From Xestospongia bergquistia (Eukaryota; Porifera; Demospongiae; Haplosclerida; Petrosiidae), in NCBI GenBank assembly GCA_963965975.1, contig OZ014416.1, positions 5,642,001 to 5,706,000 on the forward strand: a DNA stretch of 64,000 bases. The letters run 5' to 3'. The translations under genes were made by a program, and so were the position numbers. Shown here one piece after another: positions 47,341 through 57,905 of the stretch. Position 1 is the stretch's first letter. Each line of letters opens with the position of its first letter. The notes under the pieces were generated by a model, which ran no database searches, had not been told where the DNA came from, and saw only the letters and a list, made by a program, of their open reading frames with translations.

Positions 47341-47573
47341 TCATTGTATTTTTTTAATATTGATTTTAACGTAAATATTACAATCATAAGATTATTGTCA
47401 GATAATTTTATCACTAATATTGTATAATTGTAAAATTTCATCCAAAAAACCATCAATATTACATCCATTGGTAAATATGCATACATATATAGTAATACAA
47501 CTGTAGTAAATATATTATTTTTCAAACATTGTATTTAGACTTTTTTCCCTGTGCATAATAGTGAACATCTTAC

Positions 47574-47659
47574 CAAAGTGACTGAGCAAAGACGAATCCT
47601 TTAGCCTCTGGGCAATAGAGAATAATAGCGTCACCCTCGTAGATAGGGTCGCTCGTCAT
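47574..47659 (-). pseudogene. IP3R-like first coding exon
   Basis: ATG at 47659-47657: MTSDPIYEGDAIILYCPEAK then GFVFAQSL, donor GTAAGA. It parallels the start of animal IP3Rs ([20 protein letters not shown]), the beginning of the ligand-suppressor beta-trefoil. It lies only about 165 bp downstream of the end of pseudogene C, on the same strand. Confidence 0.82.
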
Positions 47660-47824
47660 TTCTGATATGAAGTTAGAATGCAGCACTGTAGAGGGAGGAC
47701 CTGTAGTGTTAGGTATTTCATTTCTAATTACGTGTCTAACATAACTAATAATTTTATATAAAATTGTCTGAACAACTGACGAAAACAATTATTTATTACA
47801 AGAGTTAGATAACAATACATCTAG

Positions 47825-48075
47825 TTATACAGTTGTTGACTCCAGTTCACTAACAATACTTTGCAATTTCATCCTCTTAAGGGCCTCAATCAAAGCTGAT
47901 TTACTTGCTTTACCACCATTCACACACTGTATCATATCTTTATGAGATGGCTTCACATGATAGTGACTATTGACCTTAATGGTCTGAAGGATTTAATCAA
48001 GGATACCTAATAATGTACCTAGAATATCCGACTGATATACCTCTCTCACAGCATACAGTAGCCTAGACCATCATC
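47825..48075 (-). pseudogene. Death-domain-like terminal exon of pseudogene C
   Basis: After a TTACACAG acceptor the frame reads WSRLLYAVREVYQSDILGTL, has a TAA, then HKDMIQCVNGGKASKSALIE, ALKRMKLQSIVSELE and a terminal TAA. The pattern (W, then a K-rich helix pair, then ALIEAL..M.L..IVSELE) resembles helices 4-6 of a death domain, a six-helix protein interaction fold in immune and apoptotic signalling. Confidence 0.6.
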
Positions 48076-48227
48076 TGTGTAAAGAATGAAAGAAAAGATT
48101 ATTAATTAGCTTAATTAATAATAGATTTGATTGTTGACAGATCTTTACCTAAATGTCCATCAGACAAGCTAGCAAGAACTAGTGAGCTTGATATATTATG
48201 TCAAGAACTTTATATGACAATTTACCT

Positions 48228-48499
48228 TTAAACCAGCAAAGCTATATATCTCCTATCAGTCACTTCAAATGTGATTTCAGACTCAACAGGAATATATGGG
48301 CCATTGTTATATTTGATTATCACATCATGTATTTTCTCATTCTGTTTGTGCTTTTCTGGACAAGGTAGAGTCACTTTAATCTCTACTGCTTTTACATCAT
48401 AATTTAATAATTCAGCACAAGATGATATGGCCTCACTCGTTACTTGACAAAGAATTGAATAGTTTTCTGGAAGAACAGTGAAGTATACCTCTATCCAAT
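48228..48499 (-). pseudogene. Middle domain of pseudogene C
   Basis: An open frame (YFTVLPENYSILCQVTSEAI, later VEIKVTLPCPEK and ESEITFEVTDRRYIAL) lies between ankyrin and death-domain-like exons. Alternating hydrophobic residues suggest beta strands. By position it could be a ZU5/UPA-type module, as in ZU5-UPA-death-domain proteins, but I see no decisive motif. Confidence 0.45.
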
Positions 48500-49260
48500 A
48501 GAAAGAATCAACCAGCAAATTATCAAAATAGAATTGTATCCAATAACAAAGCTGACTGGGAAAGGAATGTGACTAACTGTCTTGAGAAAAGTGTGGTTTG
48601 TTTTGTCTATTCAACAAATAATAAATCAGCAAGAACATATTCTCTTTATATATTCAATAAGGTTATATCAATGTAATGATGTAATGATAATAGAGTTTAT
48701 AGAGACGATATGTCTGTCTAAGACATTACTTGTGTACAATTTAACATGTCATTGTTATGTAGCCCTGACATTATATTATGTTTGTTTGTCAATGATTTCT
48801 ATATACTTCTGTTCATGACTGACTTGAGTGTTCATCTGCAAATGATGAAATGCAAATTGGTGACTGAACCAATATTGTTAAAGTGGCTGTTACTCCTAGT
48901 GTACTGGTAATAGCCTTCTCAGTGTAAACGACTTCAAGGCTACAGATACAGCCAGTCTAATGGTTTTTACTTAGGCTCAAAACGACTTATTAATCTATTT
49001 TCTATATTTTGGTCTTGTGACTTAAAATTTTGACATGTTTTTCCAGTCATACTGACAACTGGTTGTATATCATAGAAAAGTTAAAAGGCAAGATAGAGCT
49101 TCATTTGCCCCACCCACACAAGTTTTTTTGAAATATTAATTGCATAGCATGAAAGGTTTAAGCTAATTGTTCTCATCACATTGGCTTCTATCTATATCCT
49201 GTCCTACTAGACAAGTAGAGACAACAAATGAAATATAAACTGTATACAATACAAACTGAC

Positions 49261-49359
49261 CTTGTTACATATATTAGGATCTGCATTTGATAACACGAGT
49301 AATTGAATTATGTCAGTGTTAGCGCAACATGAAGCATAATGTAAAGCTGTCCACTGATT
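49261..49359 (-). pseudogene. Ankyrin exon of pseudogene C (intact)
   Basis: 33 codons: WTALHYASCCANTDIIQLLV then SNADPNICNK. AG acceptor, GTCAGT donor. Confidence 0.9.
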
Positions 49360-49802
49360 CTAATAATAATAATAATAAACAGTAAAAAAATGTGAATGAA
49401 AATATGACTAATACTATTTTTAAAATATTACAGTAAAAGTGTATAAGTCTGGTAATCAGTTTCAGTATAATGTAGATATCATAGTTTGATATTATTCTAT
49501 AGTAGATATGTGTACAAAGACAGTAACATTGTTGATGATAGATTTGGTCTAATTCCTGGTTGATTATGGCAATAAAACAAGTTTGTTTAGTTGTGTATTG
49601 ACTTTATAATGATAAAAATCTCTGACAACAAGGATGAGCTATCCTTTAATAGAAAAGAATCATTTATCATAAAAAAGTATAACTTACAGAACCTTGCTCT
49701 TTAGCGTTAACATTAGCATTTTCACATTGACATGTGTCACTGAGACATTACTATCACACAATATAATGAACTTCATTTATTTAAATAATAAGACAATATT
49801 AC

Positions 49803-49894
49803 ATGAAAAGGACATCTAAGGTTAGATCCTCTCTGAAGGGCTTGTTTAACTTCTCCAAACATCCATTATTAGCTGACCTCCATAGTTTGATGTC
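49803..49894 (-). pseudogene. LWE-type ankyrin exon of pseudogene C, frameshifted
   Basis: IKLWRSANNGCLEK, then after a one-base loss VKQALQRGSNLRCPFH in another frame. It is 92 nt against 93 in gene B (53421-53513). AG acceptor and GTAATA donor remain. Confidence 0.88.
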
Positions 49895-50346
49895 CTAGAT
49901 CATAAGAAAAAAGTCATTACACTTAAAAATTATAAATCAACTATAGGACAGTCAAATACACAACAAACAAAGTGACAATATTTGTATAAAAAGGATGTAA
50001 TTAGAATTATGTATATATCTAACACAGACAATTATACTATACTACAAATATAAGACTACACTCACTAATAATAAACAGTTCAATTGAGTTTATTTACATA
50101 GCATTATTTACAACTATAACTATAAACAGTAAGTGAATATCATTAAACTATGGCTTTTTTCTGCCAAGACAATAAAGGATACCATTATTATTGACAATAT
50201 CAATCATTATTAATTCAAATAACCTATACTCTGTCCGAGTTGAGAAGAGCCCTTCATTCAAATGTGTTTTATACATAGACAACGCATGGAATGTAAGGTG
50301 AGGTATTTCCTCTCGTATTAAATACAATTAGCACTGAAGTGTATTT

Positions 50347-50788
50347 TACGGAAGCCGAAGGCGGCCATCCATTTCTACTTTGTAATTTCATATTCTACTT
50401 TGAAGTTTTTCAAAAATAATCCAATTCTACTTTGCAGTTTTCCCAATTCCAATTCTATTTTCTATTCTTCGATGGAATATTTAACAACTAAAATCCTATA
50501 TCCCCACCCTAACCGGAAACATGTCGCTTCGCTCCATTCTAAGAGACGGCTCGCGGTGCTCGCTTTACCTCAATGAAGTAAAGCGCGAGCACCGCGAGCT
50601 GTCTCTTAGAATGGAGCGAAGCGACATGTTTCCAGTTAGGGTGGGGATATAGGATTTTAGTTGTTAAAAGTTCCATCGAAGAATAGAAAATAGAATTGGA
50701 ATTGGAAAACTTCAAAGTAGAATATGATATTACGAAGTAGAATTGGAAATTACGAAGTAGAAATGGATGGCCGCCTTCGGCTTCCGTA
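50347..50788. mobile_element. Foldback transposon (442-bp near-palindrome)
   Basis: The two halves are inverted copies from TACGGAAGCCGAAGGCGGCC to GGCCGCCTTCGGCTTCCGTA, with a loop of about 9 nt at 50569-50577 and a few indels. It can form a hairpin over nearly its whole length. TATTT-like flanks on both sides may be target duplication. The ORF across it is a by-product of the symmetry. Confidence 0.93.
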
Positions 50789-50856
50789 GTATTTTTCATT
50801 ATTTGTTCACATGCATGTCATGCGAACACATCACGTTTTCTCTCGTGTTCGTGAAG

Positions 50857-51115
50857 ATGCCTAAGAGAAAGAGACTAAGGTTACATACAAAGAACGTTGT
50901 TGTGAGTGTCTATAACTATTAGAAGAACTCCACAGGCGTAAATGGACTCAAGATCTCTGAAACAACGCCTTTTAGTTGATGATTTTGATCGAGAAGCCAT
51001 CAGACAGAAAATCTACTACCTCAATCAGGCATCATCAGTCTTCCTTCTTTGTTAAAACTTTTTTACAGAATCTTGGTGGCTTTGTAGCTGCCTTAAATGA
51101 CAAAAGACAATACCT
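50857..51115 (+). pseudogene. Relic of a transposase N-terminal region
   Basis: MPKRKRLRLHTKNVVVSVYN is followed by stops and frame changes, then QRLLVDDFDREAIRQKIYYL. The basic start, VVxxVYxY and VDDFDREAIRxxIY patterns resemble the DNA-binding start of transposase-like proteins known from sponges and cnidarians. No catalytic domain is seen. Confidence 0.5.
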
Positions 51116-51935
51116 GGTTATTATTTTAATAATAATATTTGTTATAATAGAACATCTGTTCATATATAATTAGAATAGCAATTTAGAATTTTCACGTGTG
51201 AAATGGCTGATTTCTCAAAGCAAAAATTGTTAGTTATTAAATCTTCGAAGGTGTGCAATTTAAAGTATGTCAAAGGTATGGCATTGAAAATGTATGGAGT
51301 TTTGTAGTTTGTAACTTTCTCATGACACTAGAGATCCCAATTTTATACATAAAATGCGGGTTTGCAAGCTGAATCGATGGGTGCAAGTCCCATGGGATAT
51401 GAAATAGAATACACATGCATGTACTGGGCTAGTGGTGGACTCCTTATTGCATACACAGTAAAAGCCAAGTAAGTGATCTGATATGAATGGACTGATAACT
51501 GTCCTGTCATTTGTGTCAGACATTGAGAAATACAATGTATAAAGTGAATACACTACCTTTTACACTCAGTGTCATCCTGCTGAGGTCTTATGACAATGAT
51601 AGAAACTTAAAGAAGTTTATATTAATGATTGTGATAACATGACCTGATACATTAAACTCTATCTCTGTAAATTATTCTTATAGAAAGTTCTTATTTCTTA
51701 TTGCCATATGCATCGAGAAGGACTCAAGCAATGATCTATCTAAAGACACAGATGGGCTCATTACCAACAAACAGATCTAGATCACCTTCTCAACTGAACC
51801 TGTATGTGTATTTTCCATGGCAATTGAAGAAATATATGTAACTGTTTTAAAATTTGAAATATACATATATTGGTTATTGTACTGAAGTATCTAAGTCTGT
51901 TGAAGAGTGCTCGATGTCGTTTAGACAGAGCGGGT

Positions 51936-52107
51936 TAGAACAGAATTAAAGGACAAAAGAACAGAGCTCTCGCTGTGTTGCTGTTACTCCGAGTTTCACG
52001 CGTTATGCGATCGTCAGACAGCTGTCTGACGATCGCATAACGCGTGAAACTCGGAGTAACAGCAACACAGCGAGAGCTCTGTTCTTTTGTCCTTTAATTC
52101 TGTTCTA
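51936..52107. repeat. Perfect 172-bp palindrome with no spacer
   Basis: Arms of 86 bp are exact reverse complements, meeting at AGACAGCTGTCT (centre between 52021 and 52022). A 13-bp direct repeat TATATTGGTTATT flanks a segment that includes it (51866-51878 and 52106-52118), as if inserted with a target duplication. Confidence 0.96.
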
Positions 52108-52136
52108 TATTGGTTATTATATATGTAGATCTTCAG

Positions 52137-52380
52137 TGTACATTATCTTAAAAGATGAGACAATGTTACTGTCTTTAACTGTAAATTTGAACCCATCACG
52201 ATGTAAAAGTGGAGTTGAAAAGTCTGCTGCCAGACTAATCATGATTAAATATATTTCCTTTGGAATGAAGAGCCTGAGGTGTTCCATGAACTTATTTTTA
52301 GCCACACCCAAATCGTCAATGACGTCTTTAAAATCACGTGTAGGCGCTCTCCCATCAAGAAAGAAGCGTTGTGTCAGTTA
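52137..52380 (-). CDS. Orphan open frame, possible exon, unidentified
   Basis: After a GACTAG acceptor-like site the minus strand is open for about 80 codons to a TAA: TQRFFLDGRAPTRDFKDVID, VAKNKFMEHLRLFIPKEIYL and FKFTVKDSNIVSSFKIMYTE. Composition looks like real protein (helix, then alternating strands). I recognise no family. It begins just inside the palindrome insertion and points away from gene B. It may be a terminal exon of a lost gene. Confidence 0.45.
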
Positions 52381-52923
52381 ACTAGTCGGTAAGTAATGAA
52401 GTTAATTAGTAGTATTGTACGTAGATATTAAGAGCCATATGCCATGTTAAACCGTAATACATTGTTACATTTTGAATCATGATTATATCTACCTATGACA
52501 TTTGAATGTAGAGGTATACATTCCTCTGTATACGTATTATATTTGTAGCTATTTCTGGTAGCAAGAGAGTATTTCAAACAGTTACAGAGATTGCAGAGTT
52601 GAGGCTGAATAAACTCAGACTTCATCCGTGTTTAATGTTCCAACATTTTAACTCTCTATTGCTGAAAAAATAGTTTCTTTATTAGCCTTAATGTTTAAGT
52701 TTTTGTAGAGATGCATTATCACGTTGTATAAGATTTACAATGGCAATAATAAATGAAGAACATACAGTTTATTCTCTTTTTATATAAAGTGATATATATA
52801 ATACATTACAATATAATTGATATTTGTACATTACAGTATAACTGATATATGTATATTGATATCTAATGTTCTATTAGATAAGTAGATCAAGTTAATAGTA
52901 CCAGTCAAGAGCCACTAACCTTC

Positions 52924-52968
52924 ATGGTAATGGCAGCTAGAGTTTCTCAGTATAATCAGTCTGATATA
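52924..52968 (+). CDS. Gene B exon 1 (start codon)
   Basis: ATG at 52924, MVMAARVSQYNQSDI, GTAAGT donor. A second in-frame Met follows at codon 3. It is analogous to gene A exon 1. Confidence 0.75.
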
Positions 52969-53420
52969 GTAAGTATATTAATGATATTACAGTATGCTGC
53001 ATGTGTTAGTGTAAAATGAAAACACTGCACATTATTACTAAGTATAGTAGTACAAAATACATGAGCTAATTTGCAAGAAGAGACCGCTTCAGTCAAACAT
53101 TTGGGACTAGATTTGTAAAAAAGGATCATTGTTAAAGCATCTCAAATACAGTTGTGTAGACAAACATTTGCCATGAACAACTGTGCATTTAAAGAAACTA
53201 TATATGATATATATGCACAGCTATTCATGGCAACTGTATGTATACACAACTGTCTTTTGGGGTCTGTTATTAGCTAGTAAATTCCTTGACAATTCATTGT
53301 TATTAAGTATTAATAAAGTGGAGAACTTTGTGTATTTTGTATTTGACATGTCCTATAGTTTTATTAGTCTATATGATTTACTACTTGTAAATATAATGAC
53401 TTGTTTTTCTTATTATATAG

Positions 53421-53513
53421 GACTATGAACTTTGGGAGTCTGCTAAGGCTGGACATTTAGAGAAAGTCAAACAAGCTCTTCAGAAAGGAGCCAGCTTCAA
53501 ATGTTGTTTTCAG
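53421..53513 (+). CDS. Gene B exon 2 (LWE-type ankyrin repeat)
   Basis: 31 codons: DYELWESAKAGHLEKVKQAL then QKGASFKCCFQ. AG acceptor, GTAAAA donor. Confidence 0.92.
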
Positions 53514-54054
53514 GTAAAATCCTATTGATTTCTCTTTAACACTGTAAATACTGATAGGTTGATTTCACTAATATATGGTTGTACAGGTTGCATGTAGCAA
53601 ACTGTTTACAAAATGTTAGAAATGTTTAGAATTTTTAAAAAGAAAGATAACCTTTTGTCATGGGATGAACAATGATTTCCCATAGGACAATAGTTATTAA
53701 AACTATATTACCTTTACTTTCAGTTTGCATCATGGAACTTGTATACCCATGTATTGGTTAAATCAACCAATCAGTTTTTACAGTGTTATCTTACAATTAT
53801 TATTTGTGACTGCTAACTTAAATAATTAATTTAAAATATAGGGATTTATTGAGTATTAATTCTTTTAGCCACACCTAAATTTCAATTTAAAACTTCAAGA
53901 CTTACACAATTTAGTAATTATTCTTGTATTTGTTAAAGTTACTGGATTAGTATCCACAATTAATAACATACATGATATTTACATGTACTATTTTTAATAG
54001 TGTATTATAATTTGATTGAATGAAATTATTATAATGTCTGTATTTATCATATAG

Positions 54055-54140
54055 CATATAACACCTCATACTGTAGCTTACATTAATGCTCATAACACAA
54101 TAGTACAACTCTTAGTAATGCAGGTGCTACTTCTGATTAT
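54055..54140 (+). pseudogene. Gene B exon 3 (TPHT-type), one-base deletion
   Basis: HITPHTVAYINAHNTIVQLL is followed by a frame change to NAGATSDY. Gene A has an extra A in the corresponding AAT-GCA-GG junction. The splice sites are intact. Confidence 0.88.
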
Positions 54141-54764
54141 GTAAGTGTATACATGTATGTAGTTAAGGTCAATGTTTAGAATAACTCAAGCATTTGTTGT
54201 TTCATTAGTATTCAGTAAATGTACATACTTGCATTACATTAAAATGTCTCCTATTTATTCCCTAAGTCCTTATACTCATAACAATACATTTAATGGATAA
54301 TTATTATCACCTTTACTGATATAATTGTTGTGTAGCCATATTCTGTTTTCTCCACACTATCATTCTTTTAATATTGATTCTATAGCTAGGAACTATCATT
54401 AAAGCATTTGTTTTAAATCATACCATGTACCTCTAGGGTATAATAGTGTTACCAATTGACTTCATATACCATTTGAAAAGAAATGTTGAGAAATTGAGTA
54501 ATCATTTGTATTACACAGGAGTCACTCCAGATTTATTTGCTCACGTAATATTATGTTGGGTATAATATATTTCAGGCAGTAATGTTACTAGTTTTAATGT
54601 TTTAGTAAAGTGAACAGTGAGCATGCTTTGTTACCTTTTGTTATACCTAATAAGAAGACTAAATGTGCTTGTCACAATTATATGTAATTAAACTCAACAC
54701 TAATATATACTGTTGTATTTATTATAATGTATATTATCTGTATTTACTTGTTATGATTTATTAG

Positions 54765-54860
54765 AATGAAATTATGTTAGCGGCTGTGAAAGGTGGACTA
54801 GTAGATATAGTGGAAGAAGCTATTGAAAAGAAAGTAGATGTTAATTCTCAAGACTCACAT
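54765..54860 (+). CDS. Gene B exon 4 (NEIMLAA-type ankyrin repeat)
   Basis: 32 codons: NEIMLAAVKGGLVDIVEEAI then EKKVDVNSQDSH. AG acceptor, GTAGGT donor. Confidence 0.92.
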
Positions 54861-57806
54861 GTAGGTTATACCTTTTGGGAATTATAAATGATTCTTTTTT
54901 ATTAAAAGGGTATCTCATTAATTTCACAATTACAAGTTTGTTTATAAACAACATATTGTTTTCATGAGTAGTCAGATAAACATTTTACTTTTAAAGTCAT
55001 ATATGTCTTATGTATAGATACAATACATAGTGCATTGAAAAGTAAGGTTTTAGTATAGTCATTTAAAATAAAAGTTAACGAGCTATATTTTATAGGTCAT
55101 AACATTGCACTATAGGAATCCATATCATGATGAAATAATAGGATATTAAAATATTTTGTATGTACATACCAGTAGTTGAAAACCAGAGTATGATACTTAA
55201 ATCCACAGTGAAGTATAACAATCCATAGTGCAATGTATAGTTTTACACCAAAATATAGTAATAAACATTGAGTAAAAAACTTTATATAAACATCCAACAT
55301 AGCTGTTTCATTGACAGTCAATATATCAAAACTACAGGTCATATTTTCAGTCATAGATCATCAACACTATTTTATATTAAATTTAAATTTAACATTTTCC
55401 ATTATCTTTCACTACCAGAAACTAAATATTTTTTCTTTTACTTACCCTTTCAAAATTTAACAAAGTTAATGAGTAGATATTAATATTTTATTAAAATATA
55501 GTCAGAATGAGTTTAGGTTTTCTTCAGTAATATATACCATTTCAATAGCAACATTACTAGTCACTAAAATTATTATAGTATTGTCTTAAGCACAGTTATA
55601 ATACTGTATAAGAGTTAGTGGCTTGTAGAGCTTTATTTTAGGTAATCAGTTAGTTATTGTAAGTAAACAAAAAGTACAATCTGCACAAAACGTAATATTT
55701 AGTGTATAGCTTTAAATGTTTATAAGATATAAAATTTCTCATTTTACTATAAGTGATGCTATATATCTTGTAATTATTTAGTTTTCAGTGTTTAAGTGTT
55801 TATACTTTCAGTGTGATTTATGTTAGTAAATTCTAGCCTTTTGTTATCTTAATAATAAAATAAACAAACTTGTTTTATTGCTATATTTAGTAAGGAATAG
55901 ACTAAGTCTGTCACAAACAGTCACTACTTTATCTGTGTACACATATTTCTGATCATAAATGCAAAAACAAGTCACATCATGTTTTCTAGTAGTTTTTTTA
56001 ATAGAAGTCAAAAAAAAACAAAACAAGGTCATTGTTTTATATAAACTTGTAATTTGGGAATGGTAAAGTCTTGTGACATGTGATATTTTCATTTATGGTA
56101 ACATATTTTGAAGCCATGCTAACTCTATAGTACAATGTTGAAGATTATTGTGATATCTTCACTATAATTATTGTGACTGATTACCAGACTTAGTTATTTT
56201 CTCTTACTGTAACATTTTAATGTTGTGGTAGCCACACTTTTAATGCCATTCTTTTCTGCTTTATCATTAGAATCAATAGACCACCTAATATTATGCGTCA
56301 TATAATACCATGATGAAACAGTCTAGCTTCTTTTATAATCAAACACAGATCCAAATATTTCTAACAAGATTAATGTGTATTTATACCTAAGTCAAAGCTT
56401 TTCTTGCTATGTAATTTTTAATTTGTTACATTTTTAGCTTCTTATTTTGTTCACCTAACCTTTGAAGTCTTCTTAAGTTAGCATTATGATGTTATTATAA
56501 AATAGTAGACTTGTATTTATTGATGTAATTATGTCTTATGGTAAATAATATTCATAGTCAGTGAATATCAATCCACAAATGACATGAACATTTCTATTAA
56601 TAATTAAGTTCTTTTGACTAAATATTTGACTAGTAATATGACATTACATAAGTTATTTCCTAAAAACATTTTGTCATTGAAGGAGGTACCACTATAGGTA
56701 TAAATGAAGTACAAACCTGAAAACATTTTAGGTGTTACTAACAATTCTTGTTAAGTAATTGTTGGTAGCTATGATACAAATATGAAAGTATTACTCATCT
56801 CTTATTTTTTGACTAAATGTTATACTTGTTATGCTAACACTTATATTAATATAAAGAAGATATTAATATAGACTAATATGACTGTATTTTGGTGTGAGAA
56901 AATATTGGTGAACTGATATAAAATAGAATATGTCTATACAGTACTGGTGTCCCAGTTCTTTCATACCACTTTACCTATCCTAGTTTTACTTACTTTTGAA
57001 GATATTTCAACAACTTCTGAACTTTTCTGATGAAGCTAGAAAAAACAATGTACAATCATTTGTTAATGATTACAAATTTTGAGTGTCATTCATTTTCTAT
57101 GAGATTCTGGTTTGTGACTTTCCTAAATAGTTAACACTCTGGTTTTGTTACAATCTATGGACATTCAAAGTGTATTGATTGATACAAATCACATTTTCTT
57201 TATTTCCTTCCTAACCAGAGTTAAAACATGAAGTTAAATTTTATTCTCAATGTGAACAGTGTAAAATTGTAGTTATTTTTTCTCTAACGTTATTTACATG
57301 CTAGACAGTTATAAAGATGTTTTAGACAATGTTTATATGCAAAGTCAATATCCATATTTTCTTTTTATTTTGTATAATATATGTGAGTATTAAGAGCATT
57401 GAATGAATGTTTACTGTATTCAATGAATATCATGCAAGTAGCAACTAATGAATATAATTCCTGCCAGCATTCTGGCCAAAGTCCAAGCAAGTGTTAAGCA
57501 ATTTAATTAAATTAATTAACATTTCCCTGACCTTTGAAGCAGGAGAACTTACATATGGGGCTTTTTCAATCCTTAATAATGGGACTTCTTTATCATTTTA
57601 TCTAAACTACTTCAAAAACTCCAATTTTGCATATAAGAAAAAACAACTGAATCACTAACACAAACAAAGTATATAACTGGTTAACTTTTACATTTTTAAT
57701 CTTTAATTTCAATATGTGGTCCATTTTATCATAAGTATGCAATAATAATATTGTTTAACATTTGTGTTATTATAGACAACAATGGATACTTGTGTACTTT
57801 CCTTAG
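54861..57806. other. Long intron of gene B, no feature seen
   Basis: AT-rich, no repeats or domains recognised. Part of the 3' end (around 57370-57660, with GTGAGTATTAAGAGCATTGAATGAAT) recurs at about 62520-62780, showing that exon duplications carried intron sequence. Confidence 0.6.
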
Positions 57807-57905
57807 GATCAAAAAACAGCTCTGCATCTAGCATCAGAAATGGGTAACTGTAATATCATACAGCTACTGTTAAAGTTTAATGCAGATCCTAATACATGTG
57901 ACAAG
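57807..57905 (+). CDS. Gene B exon 5 (ankyrin repeat)
   Basis: 33 codons: DQKTALHLASEMGNCNIIQL then NADPNTCDK. AG acceptor, GTCAGT donor. Confidence 0.93.

Larger units (their letters stand above)
40320..47659 (-). pseudogene. IP3-receptor-like gene, N-terminal half, with in-frame stops and no channel domain
   Basis: About 28 exons with AG/GT junctions follow the IP3R in order: N-terminal beta-trefoil start (MTSDPIYEGDAIILYCPEAK), a MIR-type piece (GSYVEVQHKHSGKNLVVQ), and RIH-type helical blocks such as LSTLCFTSGKPVRILQ, GVNLDLIHFICNEKKYITFQ, LLVLYGFYRQESDINEVIVF, ISETYIRQVF and LLALTDLLSTSSEGQCKC. IP3Rs are tetrameric ER calcium channels of about 2700 residues; this ends near the middle. 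Coupling and transmembrane pore segments were not found down to gene A. In-frame stops at 44054-44056, 42586-42588 and 42129-42131 interrupt regions where homology continues in the same frame. One N-terminal exon is cut by a TIR-element end. A truncated pseudogene fits best; a diverged, shortened gene with missed exons is less likely. Confidence 0.85.
47825..49894 (-). pseudogene. Pseudogene C: ankyrin repeats, middle domain and death-domain-like tail
   Basis: Remnants in order: LWE-type ankyrin exon 49894-49803 (92 nt, one base short, frameshifted), a degenerate piece ending at 49688 (ANVNAKEQGS), an intact ankyrin exon 49359-49261 (TALHYASCCANTDIIQLLVL), a beta-rich segment (about 48499-48240) and a terminal exon with a death-domain-like C-terminal half. 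The TPHT-type exon of genes A and B is missing and the NEIMLAA-type exon is cut to its end. The intron after the first exon still resembles that of gene A (49895-50090 against 27936-28130). No start exon is visible; a foldback transposon lies just upstream. Confidence 0.75.

Noticed and set aside
50539-50799. 86-codon ORF across the foldback element
   Set aside because: It follows from the palindrome's symmetry and has no domain or codon signal.
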